A DNA stretch of 64,000 nt from Alkalispirochaeta americana (GTDB lineage: Bacteria > Spirochaetota > Spirochaetia > DSM-27196 > Alkalispirochaetaceae), in assembly GCF_900156105.1 (NCBI RefSeq), contig NZ_FTMS01000004.1, forward strand, positions 124,001 to 188,000, read 5' to 3'. The first letter of the stretch is position 1; every line of letters begins with the position of its first letter. Below are positions 33,770-42,963 of this stretch, piece by piece. The translations under genes were made by a program, and so were the position numbers. The notes beneath the pieces are model-generated. The model was not told the DNA's origin and did no database searches. It saw nothing but the letters and a program-made list of their open reading frames with translations.

Positions 33770-35441
33770 TGTACATGGTGCGGGCTATCTCGTTGACCAC
33801 GGTTTCTACGGTGGTAACGGTTTCTTCCAGGACGGCTGCCTGCCGGGAAATTCCCCCGGTCCGTTCCTGGAGCGCCCGGGTGGAGGCGTCGATGCTCTGG
33901 ATCGCCTCGACCATGCGCGCCCGCCCCTCGTTCATCTCCCGGGAGGCTCCCGAGACTTCGTCGGTAATTGTTACCATGTGGTGCAACGCCTTGGTCACCT
34001 CGGTGCTGCCCGCTGCCTGTTCGCTCATGGCTCCGTTTATCTCCTGCTCCCGGTTTCGCACCTCCTGAATGAGTTCGTCCAGACGGAGGATCGTCTCTTG
34101 CGCCTTTCCGCTGGTGTCAACGCAGTGCCCGATCTTGGAGCGAACCGATTTGAGTCGGCCCGAAATGGTTTTTGCCTGGGTTGCAGAGTTTTCGGCCAGC
34201 TTGCGGATCTCTCCGGCCACCACGGAGAAGCCCTGGCCGAACTCTCCTGCGTGGGCCGCCTCGATAGCGGCGTTCATCGCCAGAAGGTTTGTCTGGGAGG
34301 CGAGAGCTGCGATGATCCCGTTGGCCTCGTTCAGAGCGATGGAGTCGCTGGATATCTCCTGAACGATGGTAACCACCTCCTGCATCATGGTGTTCCCCGT
34401 TTTGGATCGCTGGTCCAGCTCGGAGAATCGCTCCGCGTTGGAAGCAAGAAGTTTTTGCAGGGAGAGGATGTTGGCCACCATTTCTTCTATGGCGGCCGAG
34501 GCCTCTTCTACCATGGTGGACTGATCCTGGATCTGAGAAGAGAGAGACTCGATGGACCGGCTCATCTGCTCCACGGCGCTTACCGCTTCCCGGGTATCGG
34601 TTCCCTGGGTTTCTGTGGCCTCGATCATGGCCGTCACCGCCTCGGCGATGTATTCTGTGACGGCTCGGGTTTTTTCCACGTTCGTCTCGAGCTGCGTCCG
34701 GGACGAGAGAAGCTCCTTGAGAGAGGAGAGCATTTCCCGCATATTGCTTTCGGCGGCGTAGACGCTCTGGCGGATTTCTGTGAGATTTGTGGACCCCGGG
34801 TTCTGGGGGTCGATCACCAGGGGCGTGCTGGGAGGAAGATCCAGCAGGTTGGGGAAGATCTTCCGGGTGGTGCGCAGACGTATATCCACGCCGCAGACCC
34901 CCAGGATTTCCCCCTCCCGGAAGATGGGGGTAGCCATGGTAGTCATGAGCACCTGCTCACCCTTCAGGTCGTACTCGAAGGGCTCCAGTAATTCCAGGTG
35001 TCCGCTCTTTTGGGGAAGGATAAAAAAGTGCTCTTCCTCGATGTTGGGGAGTTGCATCTCCAGGATATCTTCTCCCTCCCGGTAGAGGTAGGGACAGTGA
35101 TGGCCGTGGGAAACTTCCCGGAGCGTTCCCGGTTTCAGGGCAACCCACACTCCGAAAAAGCTGGTGTTCGAGAGGAGCATCGCCTCGAGGTGTTTTCGAA
35201 TCTGCCCCGTGGCGGTATCGCTGGTCCATTTTCCGGCTTCTTCCTGAAGACTCCCGGTTGCGGTTACGGCTGTGCTGATCACGCCGTAATCGGGAATGAG
35301 ATTGTCCCGGATGAAGGAGGCGATTTCCCTGAGCTCCTGCCGGTGAATCCGCCTGGTGCGAAGGCCGACAACGAGGAGAAGCAGAGCAATCCCGAAGGAC
35401 ACCGCAGCAACGAGAAAGGCGGATATTGTCAAAAGAGTCAT
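33753..35441 (-). CDS. Methyl-accepting chemotaxis protein (Cache sensor)
   Basis: 562 residues with an N-terminal membrane helix (4-27), then a Cache-like sensor (about 40-215: FGVWVALKPGTL, FREGEILGVCGVDIRL). No second obvious membrane helix or HAMP separates it from the signalling domain, so the sensor may be cytoplasmic or anchored only at the N-terminus. The signalling hairpin tip is [51 protein letters not shown] precedes the ATG. Confidence 0.9.
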   Translation of the reverse strand: MTLLTISAFLVAAVSFGIALLLLVVGLRTRRIHRQELREIASFIRDNLIPDYGVISTAVTATGSLQEEAGKWTSDTATGQIRKHLEAMLLSNTSFFGVWVALKPGTLREVSHGHHCPYLYREGEDILEMQLPNIEEEHFFILPQKSGHLELLEPFEYDLKGEQVLMTTMATPIFREGEILGVCGVDIRLRTTRKIFPNLLDLPPSTPLVIDPQNPGSTNLTEIRQSVYAAESNMREMLSSLKELLSSRTQLETNVEKTRAVTEYIAEAVTAMIEATETQGTDTREAVSAVEQMSRSIESLSSQIQDQSTMVEEASAAIEEMVANILSLQKLLASNAERFSELDQRSKTGNTMMQEVVTIVQEISSDSIALNEANGIIAALASQTNLLAMNAAIEAAHAGEFGQGFSVVAGEIRKLAENSATQAKTISGRLKSVRSKIGHCVDTSGKAQETILRLDELIQEVRNREQEINGAMSEQAAGSTEVTKALHHMVTITDEVSGASREMNEGRARMVEAIQSIDASTRALQERTGGISRQAAVLEETVTTVETVVNEIARTMYINGVA

Positions 35442-35557
35442 TGGTTTGTACCTCCCGATAAAGTATGGTGCGTTCCGGGAAATTATTCCAGGTTCGGAAA
35501 ACCAGGCCGGAGAGGAAGAACTGGATTGCCGCTATCCTTCTTGCTAGAATGTGCCCC

Positions 35558-36484
35558 ATGAACCACATGAAAGAGATTGGCTGGATCGGTACGGGAATCA
35601 TGGGGGCCAGCATGGCCCGCCGGCTCTTGCAGACGGGGCATCGCCTGATGGTGTATAGCCGAACCCGTGCCAAGGCCGGGGAACTCCTCCGGGAGGGCGC
35701 GGTGTGGTGTGATTCGCCTCGGGAGGTGGCTCGCCGGAGCGAATGCGTCTTCTCCATTGTGGGGTATCCCTCGGACGTGGAAGAGGTGGTCCTGGGAGAG
35801 GAGGGGACTCTGGCTGGTGCCCGGGACCGGATCGATGCGGGTGAGGAGGCTCCTGTTCTGGTTGATATGACCACCTCCCGGCCCACGCTGGCCAGGGAGA
35901 TCGCCGAACTGGCAACCCGTCAGGGGATCGCCGCCCTGGATGCTCCCGTTTCCGGCGGAGATGTGGGGGCCCGGGAGGGAACCCTGGCGATCATGGTGGG
36001 AGGGGAGCGGGCCGCCTTCGATCGTGTTTCGCCCTTGTTTGCCGTTCTGGGGAAAAATATCCGCTGGATGGGGCCTGCCGGAGCGGGCCAGCATACCAAG
36101 GCGATCAACCAGACCTTGATCGCCTCCACCATGATCGGGACGGTGGAAGGGCTGCTCTACGCCGAACGGGCCGGTCTTGACCTGAAAGAGGTGATCGGTG
36201 TGGTCGGGAGCGGGGCGGCGGCGAGCTGGTCCGTGAATAATCTGGGTATGCGGATTGCTTCGGGCGATATGGCCCCGGGCTTTATGATTCGCCATTTCGT
36301 GAAGGATCTGGGGATTGCCCTGGAAGAGGCCCGGCGCCTGGGAATTGCGCTGCCGGGGCTGGCTCTGGCAAACCAGTTTTACCAGGCCGCCCTGGCTGAA
36401 GGGCTTGCAGAAGAGGGAACGCAGGCGCTCTACCGGGTTTTTCAGCGGTTGAACAGCCCTCCCGGTGAATCCCGGCCCCGGTAA
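35558..36484 (+). CDS. 3-hydroxyisobutyrate dehydrogenase-family oxidoreductase
   Basis: 308 residues. NAD(P)-binding GTGIMG (11-16), substrate-binding APVSGGDVGA (129-138) and catalytic Lys181 (GQHTKAINQT) define the beta-hydroxyacid dehydrogenase family (3-hydroxyisobutyrate, tartronate semialdehyde, glyoxylate/succinate semialdehyde reductases). Three nearby ATGs (35549, 35558, 35567) are possible. I chose 35558 because TAGAAT (35545-35550) ends seven bases before it and no ribosome site exists, suggesting a leaderless mRNA. Confidence 0.87.
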   Translation: MNHMKEIGWIGTGIMGASMARRLLQTGHRLMVYSRTRAKAGELLREGAVWCDSPREVARRSECVFSIVGYPSDVEEVVLGEEGTLAGARDRIDAGEEAPVLVDMTTSRPTLAREIAELATRQGIAALDAPVSGGDVGAREGTLAIMVGGERAAFDRVSPLFAVLGKNIRWMGPAGAGQHTKAINQTLIASTMIGTVEGLLYAERAGLDLKEVIGVVGSGAAASWSVNNLGMRIASGDMAPGFMIRHFVKDLGIALEEARRLGIALPGLALANQFYQAALAEGLAEEGTQALYRVFQRLNSPPGESRPR

Positions 36485-36525
36485 GCTGTTCCGGCCTGCC
36501 GGGGCTATCGGCGGTTGAACGCCCC

Positions 36526-37743
36526 CTAGCGCAGCCGCTGAAACCGGACGGTGGGAGCGTACTGCCAGCGGTCCCTCCCGGGGTCTGCCCGCAGGAGGGT
36601 GAGAAAGACCTCGCTCGCCGGAGGGACCTCGATTTCCAGGGGCAGGGTTGCCTCGGCCCGCATGTGGACCAGGTTGAACCCCACAGTAGCGCGGATTGCT
36701 TCGGGAAAGCCGTTTTGCAGGTAGATCGCGTGAGTCAGGTCGTATTCCTCGGTCCTGAAGGAGACGCTGTGGGTGACCGGCACCTCCTCCAGGTGATCGG
36801 CAAAGTCCTGGTTGCGGAGATCCTCGCCAAAGACCACGGGAAAATCCTCCCCGCCGGGGTGGCTGGCGTAGTAGAAGTGCCCCTCTTCGGGGGAGATGGC
36901 TTCTCCCTGGAGGCCGCGAAACAGAAAGGGAACAGACTGCATCGTCCCGTCCCTCTGGGGCAGGCGCACGTCAAAATGGAGGTGCGGGCCGCTGGAGATT
37001 CCCGTGTTTCCGCTGTAGCCGATATGATCCCCTGCTGAAACGGTGTCTCCCGGTTGTACCCGGGACCCTCGAAACCGCAAATGCACGTAATTTCCAAAAC
37101 TGCCATCGTCGTGGGCAATAACGATCACGTTGCCGTGATCGGCGTAGGCCGGAGAGGGGCCGCCGGCCCGGCCGTCCTGCTTGACGTGGACGACCAGTCC
37201 CCCTCGGGCGGCGTAGACGGGGGTGCCCTCGGGCATATCGAAATCCACGGCGTAGCGGTTCTCGCCAAAATGGGAGAAAGACCCGCCAAAGCCCTGGCTG
37301 AGACGTCGCTTTGTCCCGTGCTCGAAGGGAAAAAGGTAGAGGTGATCATCGTGGTGGCTGGCTGTGGCCGGGTCTCCCAGAGCGGCCTGGTATCGCAAAC
37401 TGTAGCCGATGCGGCCCCGCTGGGCGGTCGGAGTGAGCGAGAAGAGCGGTCGTGTATCTCCCGGGGGGATAGCGCCCCGCCAGGGCAGGTTGGTCTCTGG
37501 CGCAAGGTTGACGAGCTGATCAAAATCAACGCTAATGTAGATCGGGATGGAGTGGTCGTTCCGGGCAAAGAGGTCAAAGCTGTTATCGTCGTTCTGAACG
37601 GCGTAGACCTCGAGGTGCGCCGTGGCTCCCGAGGTCTGAGCCGTTACGGGGAGAGACGCCGTTCCCAGAAAGAGCGTTCCCAGGGACAGAACCAGGGTAA
37701 ACAGATGCGGAGCACCAGGGATAACGGAAGCTGATCGTTTCAT
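36526..37743 (-). CDS. Secreted M23-family metallopeptidase
   Basis: 405 residues from the ATG at 37743; much longer in-frame extensions run into thyX and are not credible. A signal peptide (about 1-36, ending near PVTAQ) precedes a beta-rich N-terminal region. The LytM/M23 domain has first zinc ligands in HFGENRYAVDFDMPEGTPV, then YVHLRF, and the HLHF motif in SGPHLHFDVRL. The likely substrate is cross-linked peptidoglycan. A C-terminal beta-sandwich of about 130 residues follows. TATATT (37758-37753) ends nine bases before the start. Confidence 0.88.
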   Translation of the reverse strand: MKRSASVIPGAPHLFTLVLSLGTLFLGTASLPVTAQTSGATAHLEVYAVQNDDNSFDLFARNDHSIPIYISVDFDQLVNLAPETNLPWRGAIPPGDTRPLFSLTPTAQRGRIGYSLRYQAALGDPATASHHDDHLYLFPFEHGTKRRLSQGFGGSFSHFGENRYAVDFDMPEGTPVYAARGGLVVHVKQDGRAGGPSPAYADHGNVIVIAHDDGSFGNYVHLRFRGSRVQPGDTVSAGDHIGYSGNTGISSGPHLHFDVRLPQRDGTMQSVPFLFRGLQGEAISPEEGHFYYASHPGGEDFPVVFGEDLRNQDFADHLEEVPVTHSVSFRTEEYDLTHAIYLQNGFPEAIRATVGFNLVHMRAEATLPLEIEVPPASEVFLTLLRADPGRDRWQYAPTVRFQRLR

Positions 37744-37762
37744 CACCATGAGAATATAGTTC

Positions 37763-37809
37763 TTTTTTCGCGTTTCCGGCAGGCGGCGCGGGCCAGGGAC
37801 GCGAAAAAA
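37763..37809. repeat. 11-bp inverted repeat between M23 peptidase and thyX
   Basis: TTTTTTCGCGT (37763-37773) and ACGCGAAAAAA (37799-37809) are perfect inverted repeats 25 bases apart, in the divergent intergenic region just upstream of the peptidase -10. It could be a shared operator or form a hairpin. Confidence 0.6.
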
Positions 37810-37866
37810 TGCGACCGGAGCTTCAACAGCACAGCGGTTCAGAAGATCAGAAGAGGAGAAACCACG

Positions 37867-38739
37867 ATGGCACACGAAATAGTTCCTGCGGCGGAGGAAA
37901 TCCTGGACCAGGCCTTTCCCGTTCTCGATCACGGCTTTGTCCGGCTGGTAGACTATTGCGGGGGAGATCAGCGGATCGTCCAGGCGGCCCGGGTTTCCTA
38001 CGGAGCTGGTACAAAATCCTACCGGGAAGACCGGGGGCTCATCCATTATTTATATCGGAACCTTCATACCTCGCCCTTCGAGCAGGTCTTGCTTACCTTT
38101 CATGCCAAAATGCCCATCTTTGTGGCGCGCCAGTGGGTCCGTCACCGCACGGCGCGGCTCAACGAGATCAGCGGTCGCTACAGCGTGATGAAGGATGAGT
38201 TCTACCGTCCCCGGGGAGATGTGATCGCGCCCCAGGCTCAGGATAATAAACAGGGCCGCTCTGCTCAGGGTTTTTCGGAGGATCAGCAGCACGAGATTGA
38301 GGAAGCCCTTGCCCGGGAGCAGGGTCGCTCCTACCAGGCCTATGAGGAGCTGCTCTCGAAGGATGTGGCCCGCGAACTGGCGCGGATAAACCTGCCCCTC
38401 AGCACCTACACCGAATGGTACTGGCAGATCGATCTGCATAACCTCTTTCATTTTCTGGCCCTCCGTCTGGACAGCCACGCCCAGTACGAAATCAGGGCCT
38501 ACGCCGAGGTCCTGATTGATCTCGTTCGTCGGGTCTGTCCCCTGGCGACGGAAGCTTTCGAGGAGCACCGCCTGGGAGGGATCCGGTTCTCCAGAAGCGA
38601 GTTCGCTGCGCTCCAGGCGCTGCTTGAAGAAGCGGCGATCACTCCCGGACAGCTTCAGAAGACCGCCAAAGGGGCTGGCCTGGCCGATCGCGATGTGGAG
38701 CGGTTTGTGGAGAAGGTCCAGAGGGGAACCATGCGGTAG
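37867..38739 (+). CDS. thyX: Flavin-dependent thymidylate synthase
   Basis: 290 residues. The ThyX signature RHR-x7-S is present at 92-102 (RHRTARLNEIS, followed by GRYS). This FAD enzyme makes dTMP from dUMP using methylenetetrahydrofolate and NADPH, replacing ThyA. GAGGAGAAACCACG precedes the ATG. The family C-terminus is helical and slightly long here. Confidence 0.95.
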   Translation: MAHEIVPAAEEILDQAFPVLDHGFVRLVDYCGGDQRIVQAARVSYGAGTKSYREDRGLIHYLYRNLHTSPFEQVLLTFHAKMPIFVARQWVRHRTARLNEISGRYSVMKDEFYRPRGDVIAPQAQDNKQGRSAQGFSEDQQHEIEEALAREQGRSYQAYEELLSKDVARELARINLPLSTYTEWYWQIDLHNLFHFLALRLDSHAQYEIRAYAEVLIDLVRRVCPLATEAFEEHRLGGIRFSRSEFAALQALLEEAAITPGQLQKTAKGAGLADRDVERFVEKVQRGTMR

Positions 38740-38753
38740 AGTGCGTCCCGAAT

Positions 38754-38782
38754 TTGCACGCTTCTGCCGGGTGGATTACTAT
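38754..38782 (+). promoter_or_regulatory. Promoter of cheW
   Basis: -35 TTGCAC (38754-38759), 17-base spacer, -10 TACTAT (38777-38782), 20 bases before the ATG. It starts 14 bases after the thyX stop, so cheW can be expressed separately. Confidence 0.65.
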
Positions 38783-38802
38783 AGGACGAAGAGAGGTGCG
38801 CC

Positions 38803-39297
38803 ATGAGTGATGACGTTCACAGGGACGAACGGAATGAGTATTTGACTTTTACCCTGGCCGATGAGCAGTACGCCGTGGGGGTCTACGACGTAAAGGAGGT
38901 TTTGGAATACACCACGGTTACCCGGGTTCCCCGGACACAGGATTTCATGCGGGGTGTGATCAACCTGCGGGGGAGTGTTGTTCCCGTGATTGACCTGCGG
39001 CTCAAGTTCGGCATGGAGGCCACGGAACGAACAATCGATACCAGCATTGTGGTTCTTGAGGTGGAGCTGGGCGGGTCTGTTGTGACCGTAGGAGCCCTGG
39101 CCGATAGCGTCCAGGAGGTTATCAGCCTCGAGCCGGAAAACATCGAGCCTCCGCCGCGAATTGGAACCCGGATCAACACCGATTTTATCCGGGGCATCGG
39201 CAAGCAGGATGAGAAGTTCATTATTATCCTTGATATCAACCGGGTTTTTTCGGAGGAAGAGCTTGCTGCGGTAGCCGAAGAAGCGGAGGCCCGTTAG
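38803..39297 (+). CDS. cheW: Chemotaxis coupling protein CheW
   Basis: 164 residues of the CheW SH3-like double-barrel fold: LTFTLADEQYAVGVYDVKEVLEY, VTRVPRTQDFMRGVINLRGSVVPVIDLR and KFIIILDINRVFS. It links chemoreceptors to CheA. GAGAGGTGCGCC precedes the ATG. No cheA lies in the window; two receptors do (33753-35441 and 45313-47460). Confidence 0.95.
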   Translation: MSDDVHRDERNEYLTFTLADEQYAVGVYDVKEVLEYTTVTRVPRTQDFMRGVINLRGSVVPVIDLRLKFGMEATERTIDTSIVVLEVELGGSVVTVGALADSVQEVISLEPENIEPPPRIGTRINTDFIRGIGKQDEKFIIILDINRVFSEEELAAVAEEAEAR

Positions 39298-39306
39298 ACT
39301 CCGGGC

Positions 39307-41694
39307 ATGCAGCAGCGACAGGATTACTGGTTTAGACCCGCCGCGCCCCATACCGATCTGGCGTGGCAGCAGTCGGCTGACGGGTGGTTGCGCCTGGCGG
39401 TTACTCTTGATGGGACGACCCGGAGCGGTCGGAGCTCTGCCCTGGACCCCGATACCGCACCGGCCCGGGATTGGTACGATGTCACGTCGGTGCCGCCCGG
39501 GGGGAGCGGGCCGGAGTTCTTCTCTGACCGTATTCATCGCCTGAACGATATGGCCACCCAGGGAGTTGCAGCCAACGACAATCCCCACGAAGACACGCGG
39601 GGTCTTGAGGCAGTTCCTGTGGAAGGCCTCCGCTACGGCTTGCCCCCGGGGTTTCCTGCCACGATGGGTGTCTCCCGGTCTCGCGACGGAATTCTTCTGG
39701 ACATCCCCCTCTCGACACCCCGGGGCGAGGACCTTCACGTTATGGGGCTGGGCGAGAAAACCGGCAGTCTGGACAAACGGGGACGAACCTGGGTGATGTG
39801 GAACTGCGACGAGCCCGTCCACAGCCCGGAAAAGAGCGCCCTCTACCAGGCCCATCCTGTGGTGTATCTCTGGACTCCCGGTGGTACGGTTACGCTCTTT
39901 ATCGACACCATGGCTACGGTCTGGTTCGATGTGGGAGAGGCCGAACCCGGCCGCCTTCTGATCGAGATCTATGACAACCGTTTTGATTGCTACCTCCGCA
40001 CCGATGAGTCCCTGCCCGAAGCGGTAGAAAGCTACAGCGCACTCACGGGAAGAATACCCCTGCCGCCCGAATGGGCTTTGGGGTTTCAGCAGTGCCGCTA
40101 CAGCTATTTCCCCGAAGAGCGGGTCCTGGAAGTGGCGCAGAGATTTCGGGAAGAAAAGGTTCCCTGCGACGTCCTCTATCTGGATATTCATTATATGGAC
40201 GGCTACCGCGTCTTTACCTGGGATCACCGGCGCTTTCCCGAACCCGATCGGATGGTACAGGGCCTTCGGGACCAGGGGTTCCGGGTTGTCACCATCGTTG
40301 ATCCCGGGGTCAAGACCGATGTGGACTACCCCGTCTTTGCCTCGGGACTGGAAAAGAAAGCCTTCCTGACCCGTCCCGGGGGCGAGCTTTATGTGGGTAA
40401 GGTCTGGCCCGGCGACGCAGCGTTCCCCGATTTTTCCCGCCCCGCCACGCGGGAATGGTGGGCACGGTGGCACAAGACCCTCTTTGACGCAGGAGTGGCC
40501 GGAATCTGGAACGATATGAACGAGCCTGCCGATTTCACCGGCGACGAGATGCTCCGGGTGAACTTCACCGTTCCCGATGACCTGGTGGCGTATAACGAGG
40601 GAGAGCCGGTGAGCTTTGGCCGGGTTCACAACGAATACGCCAACGGCATGAACCGGGCAACCCGCGATGCCTTTCTGCAGTACCGGCCGGAGGAACGGGG
40701 CTTTGTCCTGACCCGGTCCGGGGGAACAGGGGTGCAGCGCTACGCCGCGATCTGGACAGGGGACAACCATAGCTGGTGGGAGCACCTGGCCATGATGGTC
40801 CCCATGTTCCTCAACGTGGGGCTCAGCGGGGCTCCCTTCGTGGGGGGCGACGCCGGAGGGTTCCAGTTGAACGCCGATGCCGAACTGTATCGGCGATGGA
40901 TCGCGGCAGCAGCCTTTACGCCCTTCTTCCGGGCTCATTCAGCCCTGGATACCCGGGATCATGAACCCTGGAGTTTTGGCCCCGAGGCGCTGGAGACTGC
41001 CCGGCGATTTATCGGGATCCGCTACCGGATCATGCCGTACCTGTATACCCTTTTTGAGGAAGCCTCCCGGCGGGGAACGCCTGTGATGCGGCCCCTGCTC
41101 TGGGAGTTCCCCCAGGATCCCCGGGTTGCCTCCCGGGCAGACAGCTTCCTCCTGGGAGAGGCGCTTCTGGTGGCTCCCGTGCGCGAGCCCGGTGTGCAGG
41201 AACGGAGCGTCTATCTGCCCGCCGGGGTCTGGTACGATTTCTGGAGCGGTGAACGGATCGATGTTCCCCGCCAGCCCGATGGAAGCGGCACTGTGGTGGT
41301 GGGACACGCTCCCCTGGACCGGATTCCGCTCTACTTGCGGGGGGGCTACATCCTTCCCCACGAGGGGCTCCGGCAGCATACCGGCGAGGCCGGTGACGGG
41401 GTCTTGCGGCTTTTGATCGCTCCTGATGCCGAGGGGCGCGCACAGGGAACCTTCTACGGTGACGCCGGGGAAGGGTTTGGCTATTGCTCGGGCCGTTTCT
41501 GGCGAGGTACGTTCTCCTGGGACGGGACCGACCTTCGGGCGATTTCCGGGGAGGGAGAGAGCGGAGAGGATCTGCGCTGGACCAGTCTGGTCACGGCAGT
41601 ATGCTCGGGGGCTTCGGGAGAGCTGAATCCGGAAGAGTCTTCTCTTCTGGATCTGTCCCATCGGGAATCTCCGCTTCCCTTGCCCTGGAACTGA
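39307..41694 (+). CDS. GH31-family alpha-glucosidase
   Basis: 795 residues. The GH31 nucleophile Asp403 is in GIWNDMNEP (399-407) and the acid/base Asp486 in WTGDNHSWW. The N-terminal galactose-mutarotase-like domain, (beta/alpha)8 barrel and C-terminal beta domains are at usual positions. There is no signal peptide, so it likely hydrolyses imported alpha-glucosides such as maltose or isomaltose in the cytoplasm. Starts 9 bases after cheW with a poor ribosome site. Confidence 0.93.
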   Translation: MQQRQDYWFRPAAPHTDLAWQQSADGWLRLAVTLDGTTRSGRSSALDPDTAPARDWYDVTSVPPGGSGPEFFSDRIHRLNDMATQGVAANDNPHEDTRGLEAVPVEGLRYGLPPGFPATMGVSRSRDGILLDIPLSTPRGEDLHVMGLGEKTGSLDKRGRTWVMWNCDEPVHSPEKSALYQAHPVVYLWTPGGTVTLFIDTMATVWFDVGEAEPGRLLIEIYDNRFDCYLRTDESLPEAVESYSALTGRIPLPPEWALGFQQCRYSYFPEERVLEVAQRFREEKVPCDVLYLDIHYMDGYRVFTWDHRRFPEPDRMVQGLRDQGFRVVTIVDPGVKTDVDYPVFASGLEKKAFLTRPGGELYVGKVWPGDAAFPDFSRPATREWWARWHKTLFDAGVAGIWNDMNEPADFTGDEMLRVNFTVPDDLVAYNEGEPVSFGRVHNEYANGMNRATRDAFLQYRPEERGFVLTRSGGTGVQRYAAIWTGDNHSWWEHLAMMVPMFLNVGLSGAPFVGGDAGGFQLNADAELYRRWIAAAAFTPFFRAHSALDTRDHEPWSFGPEALETARRFIGIRYRIMPYLYTLFEEASRRGTPVMRPLLWEFPQDPRVASRADSFLLGEALLVAPVREPGVQERSVYLPAGVWYDFWSGERIDVPRQPDGSGTVVVGHAPLDRIPLYLRGGYILPHEGLRQHTGEAGDGVLRLLIAPDAEGRAQGTFYGDAGEGFGYCSGRFWRGTFSWDGTDLRAISGEGESGEDLRWTSLVTAVCSGASGELNPEESSLLDLSHRESPLPLPWN

Positions 41695-41718
41695 CTAGTG
41701 TAACGGGAGGAACAAGGA

Positions 41719-42480
41719 ATGACCGATAACCAAATGCGGCTGGCGGTGTTGATCGATGCGGACAACTCCCAGCCGGCAATCATGGAAGGCCTCCTGGAGG
41801 AGGTGGCAAACTACGGGATTGCCAGTATCAAGCGAATCTATGGAGACTGGTCCAGCGATTCCATGCGGGGCTGGAAGGAAATCCTTCTGGACTATTCTGT
41901 CCAGCCCGTCCAGCAATATCCCTATACCAAGGGAAAGAACGCCACCGATATGAAGATGATAATCGACGCCATGGATATTCTCTATTCCGAGAAAATGGAC
42001 GGCTTCTGCCTGGTCTCGAGCGATAGCGATTTCACGCCCCTGGCACAGCGGGTGCGGCAGCAGGGGCTCACGGTGTTTGGCTTCGGCGAGCAGAAAACGC
42101 CCAAGGCCTTTGTTCGTGCCTGTGACCGGTTTATCTACAACGACGTGCTTCGGCGGCAACAAGCTCCCGACACCAAAGATACTGCTGCAACAACCGGTAC
42201 TCGTCGGCTCGGTGCCAAGGAACTCAAGCAGGATACCAAGCTGGTAACGATGGTCCGCAACGGGATTGAGGATGCCGCCGACGATACTGGTTGGGCTTCT
42301 CTTGGCGTGGTGGGACAGAAAGTTGCCAACAGCAACCCCGATTTCGACCCCCGCAATTACGGTTACAAGAAGCTGGGCGAGCTGATCCGGGCAATGCAAC
42401 TTTTTGAGGTGGACGAGCGGCCCATGGAAAACAGTCCGGCCCACAATATCTATATCCGTGACAAAAAACGGAAGGGCTAG
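41719..42480 (+). CDS. NYN-domain nuclease with OST-HTH/LOTUS domain
   Basis: 253 residues. The N-terminal NYN (PIN-like) domain has acidic metal-site motifs VLIDADN (10-16), NATDMKMIIDAMD and SSDSDFTPL. The C-terminal 80 residues (LVTMVRNGIEDAADDTGWASLGVVGQKV...YKKLGELI) look like an OST-HTH/LOTUS RNA-binding winged helix. The combination is known in bacterial LabA/DUF88-like proteins and in eukaryotic limkain b1/MARF1. It is probably an RNase; its target is unknown. GGAGGAACAAGGA precedes the ATG. Confidence 0.9.
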   Translation: MTDNQMRLAVLIDADNSQPAIMEGLLEEVANYGIASIKRIYGDWSSDSMRGWKEILLDYSVQPVQQYPYTKGKNATDMKMIIDAMDILYSEKMDGFCLVSSDSDFTPLAQRVRQQGLTVFGFGEQKTPKAFVRACDRFIYNDVLRRQQAPDTKDTAATTGTRRLGAKELKQDTKLVTMVRNGIEDAADDTGWASLGVVGQKVANSNPDFDPRNYGYKKLGELIRAMQLFEVDERPMENSPAHNIYIRDKKRKG

Positions 42481-42898
42481 AGGATTTCCGCCGAGGGCCT
42501 TCCGCTGGTTCCGGCTGCTGCGGTTGCTCCGGCCCGGGGATTTTCTGATTTTTGCCGTGGCGGCCGCCGTGGTGGCGGGCTTTCTGGTTTTTGCCACCGA
42601 CCGGGGAGGTGCGCCGGCCACGGTGGAGATCCGCAGCTTCCAGGGCGATCTGGTCTATCCTCTCTCGCAGGATCGGGAGATTCTGGTCCCCGGCCCCTTG
42701 GGTGAGACCCTGGTGGAAATCAAGGACGAACAGGTCCGGTTTGTTTCCTCGCCTTGCCGGGACAAGATCTGCGTCTACGCCTCGTTCCTCTCCCGGCGGG
42801 GACAGTGGGCGGCGTGTTTGCCCAACGGGGTTTTTGTGACGATTACTGGAGAGGATGCCGCCGGTGATGGTCCTGCTGTGGACGCCAGCACGTTTTAA
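42458..42898 (+). CDS. NusG domain II-type membrane-anchored protein
   Basis: About 146 residues if started at the GTG at 42458; an ATG at 42404 is also open but lies deep inside the NYN gene, so the start is uncertain. A basic N-terminus leads into one membrane helix (DFLIFAVAAAVVAGFLVFA). The outer part ends with SSPCRDKICVYASFLSRRGQWAACLPNGVFVTI, the NusG_II pattern with paired cysteines seen in small extracytoplasmic proteins of unknown role. It overlaps the preceding gene by 23 bases. Confidence 0.75.
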   Translation: MTKNGRARGFPPRAFRWFRLLRLLRPGDFLIFAVAAAVVAGFLVFATDRGGAPATVEIRSFQGDLVYPLSQDREILVPGPLGETLVEIKDEQVRFVSSPCRDKICVYASFLSRRGQWAACLPNGVFVTITGEDAAGDGPAVDASTF

Positions 42899-42963
42899 CC
42901 AGGGCGGGTGCTCTCCGGCCTGGCCCTAACCCGGGCTGGTCCTGCTAGCCTGGCCGGGTTCCG

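Noticed and set aside
38779-40938. 719-codon open frame on the minus strand opposite cheW and the GH31 gene
   Set aside because: It is a shadow of two well-supported genes; long antisense frames are expected at this GC content.
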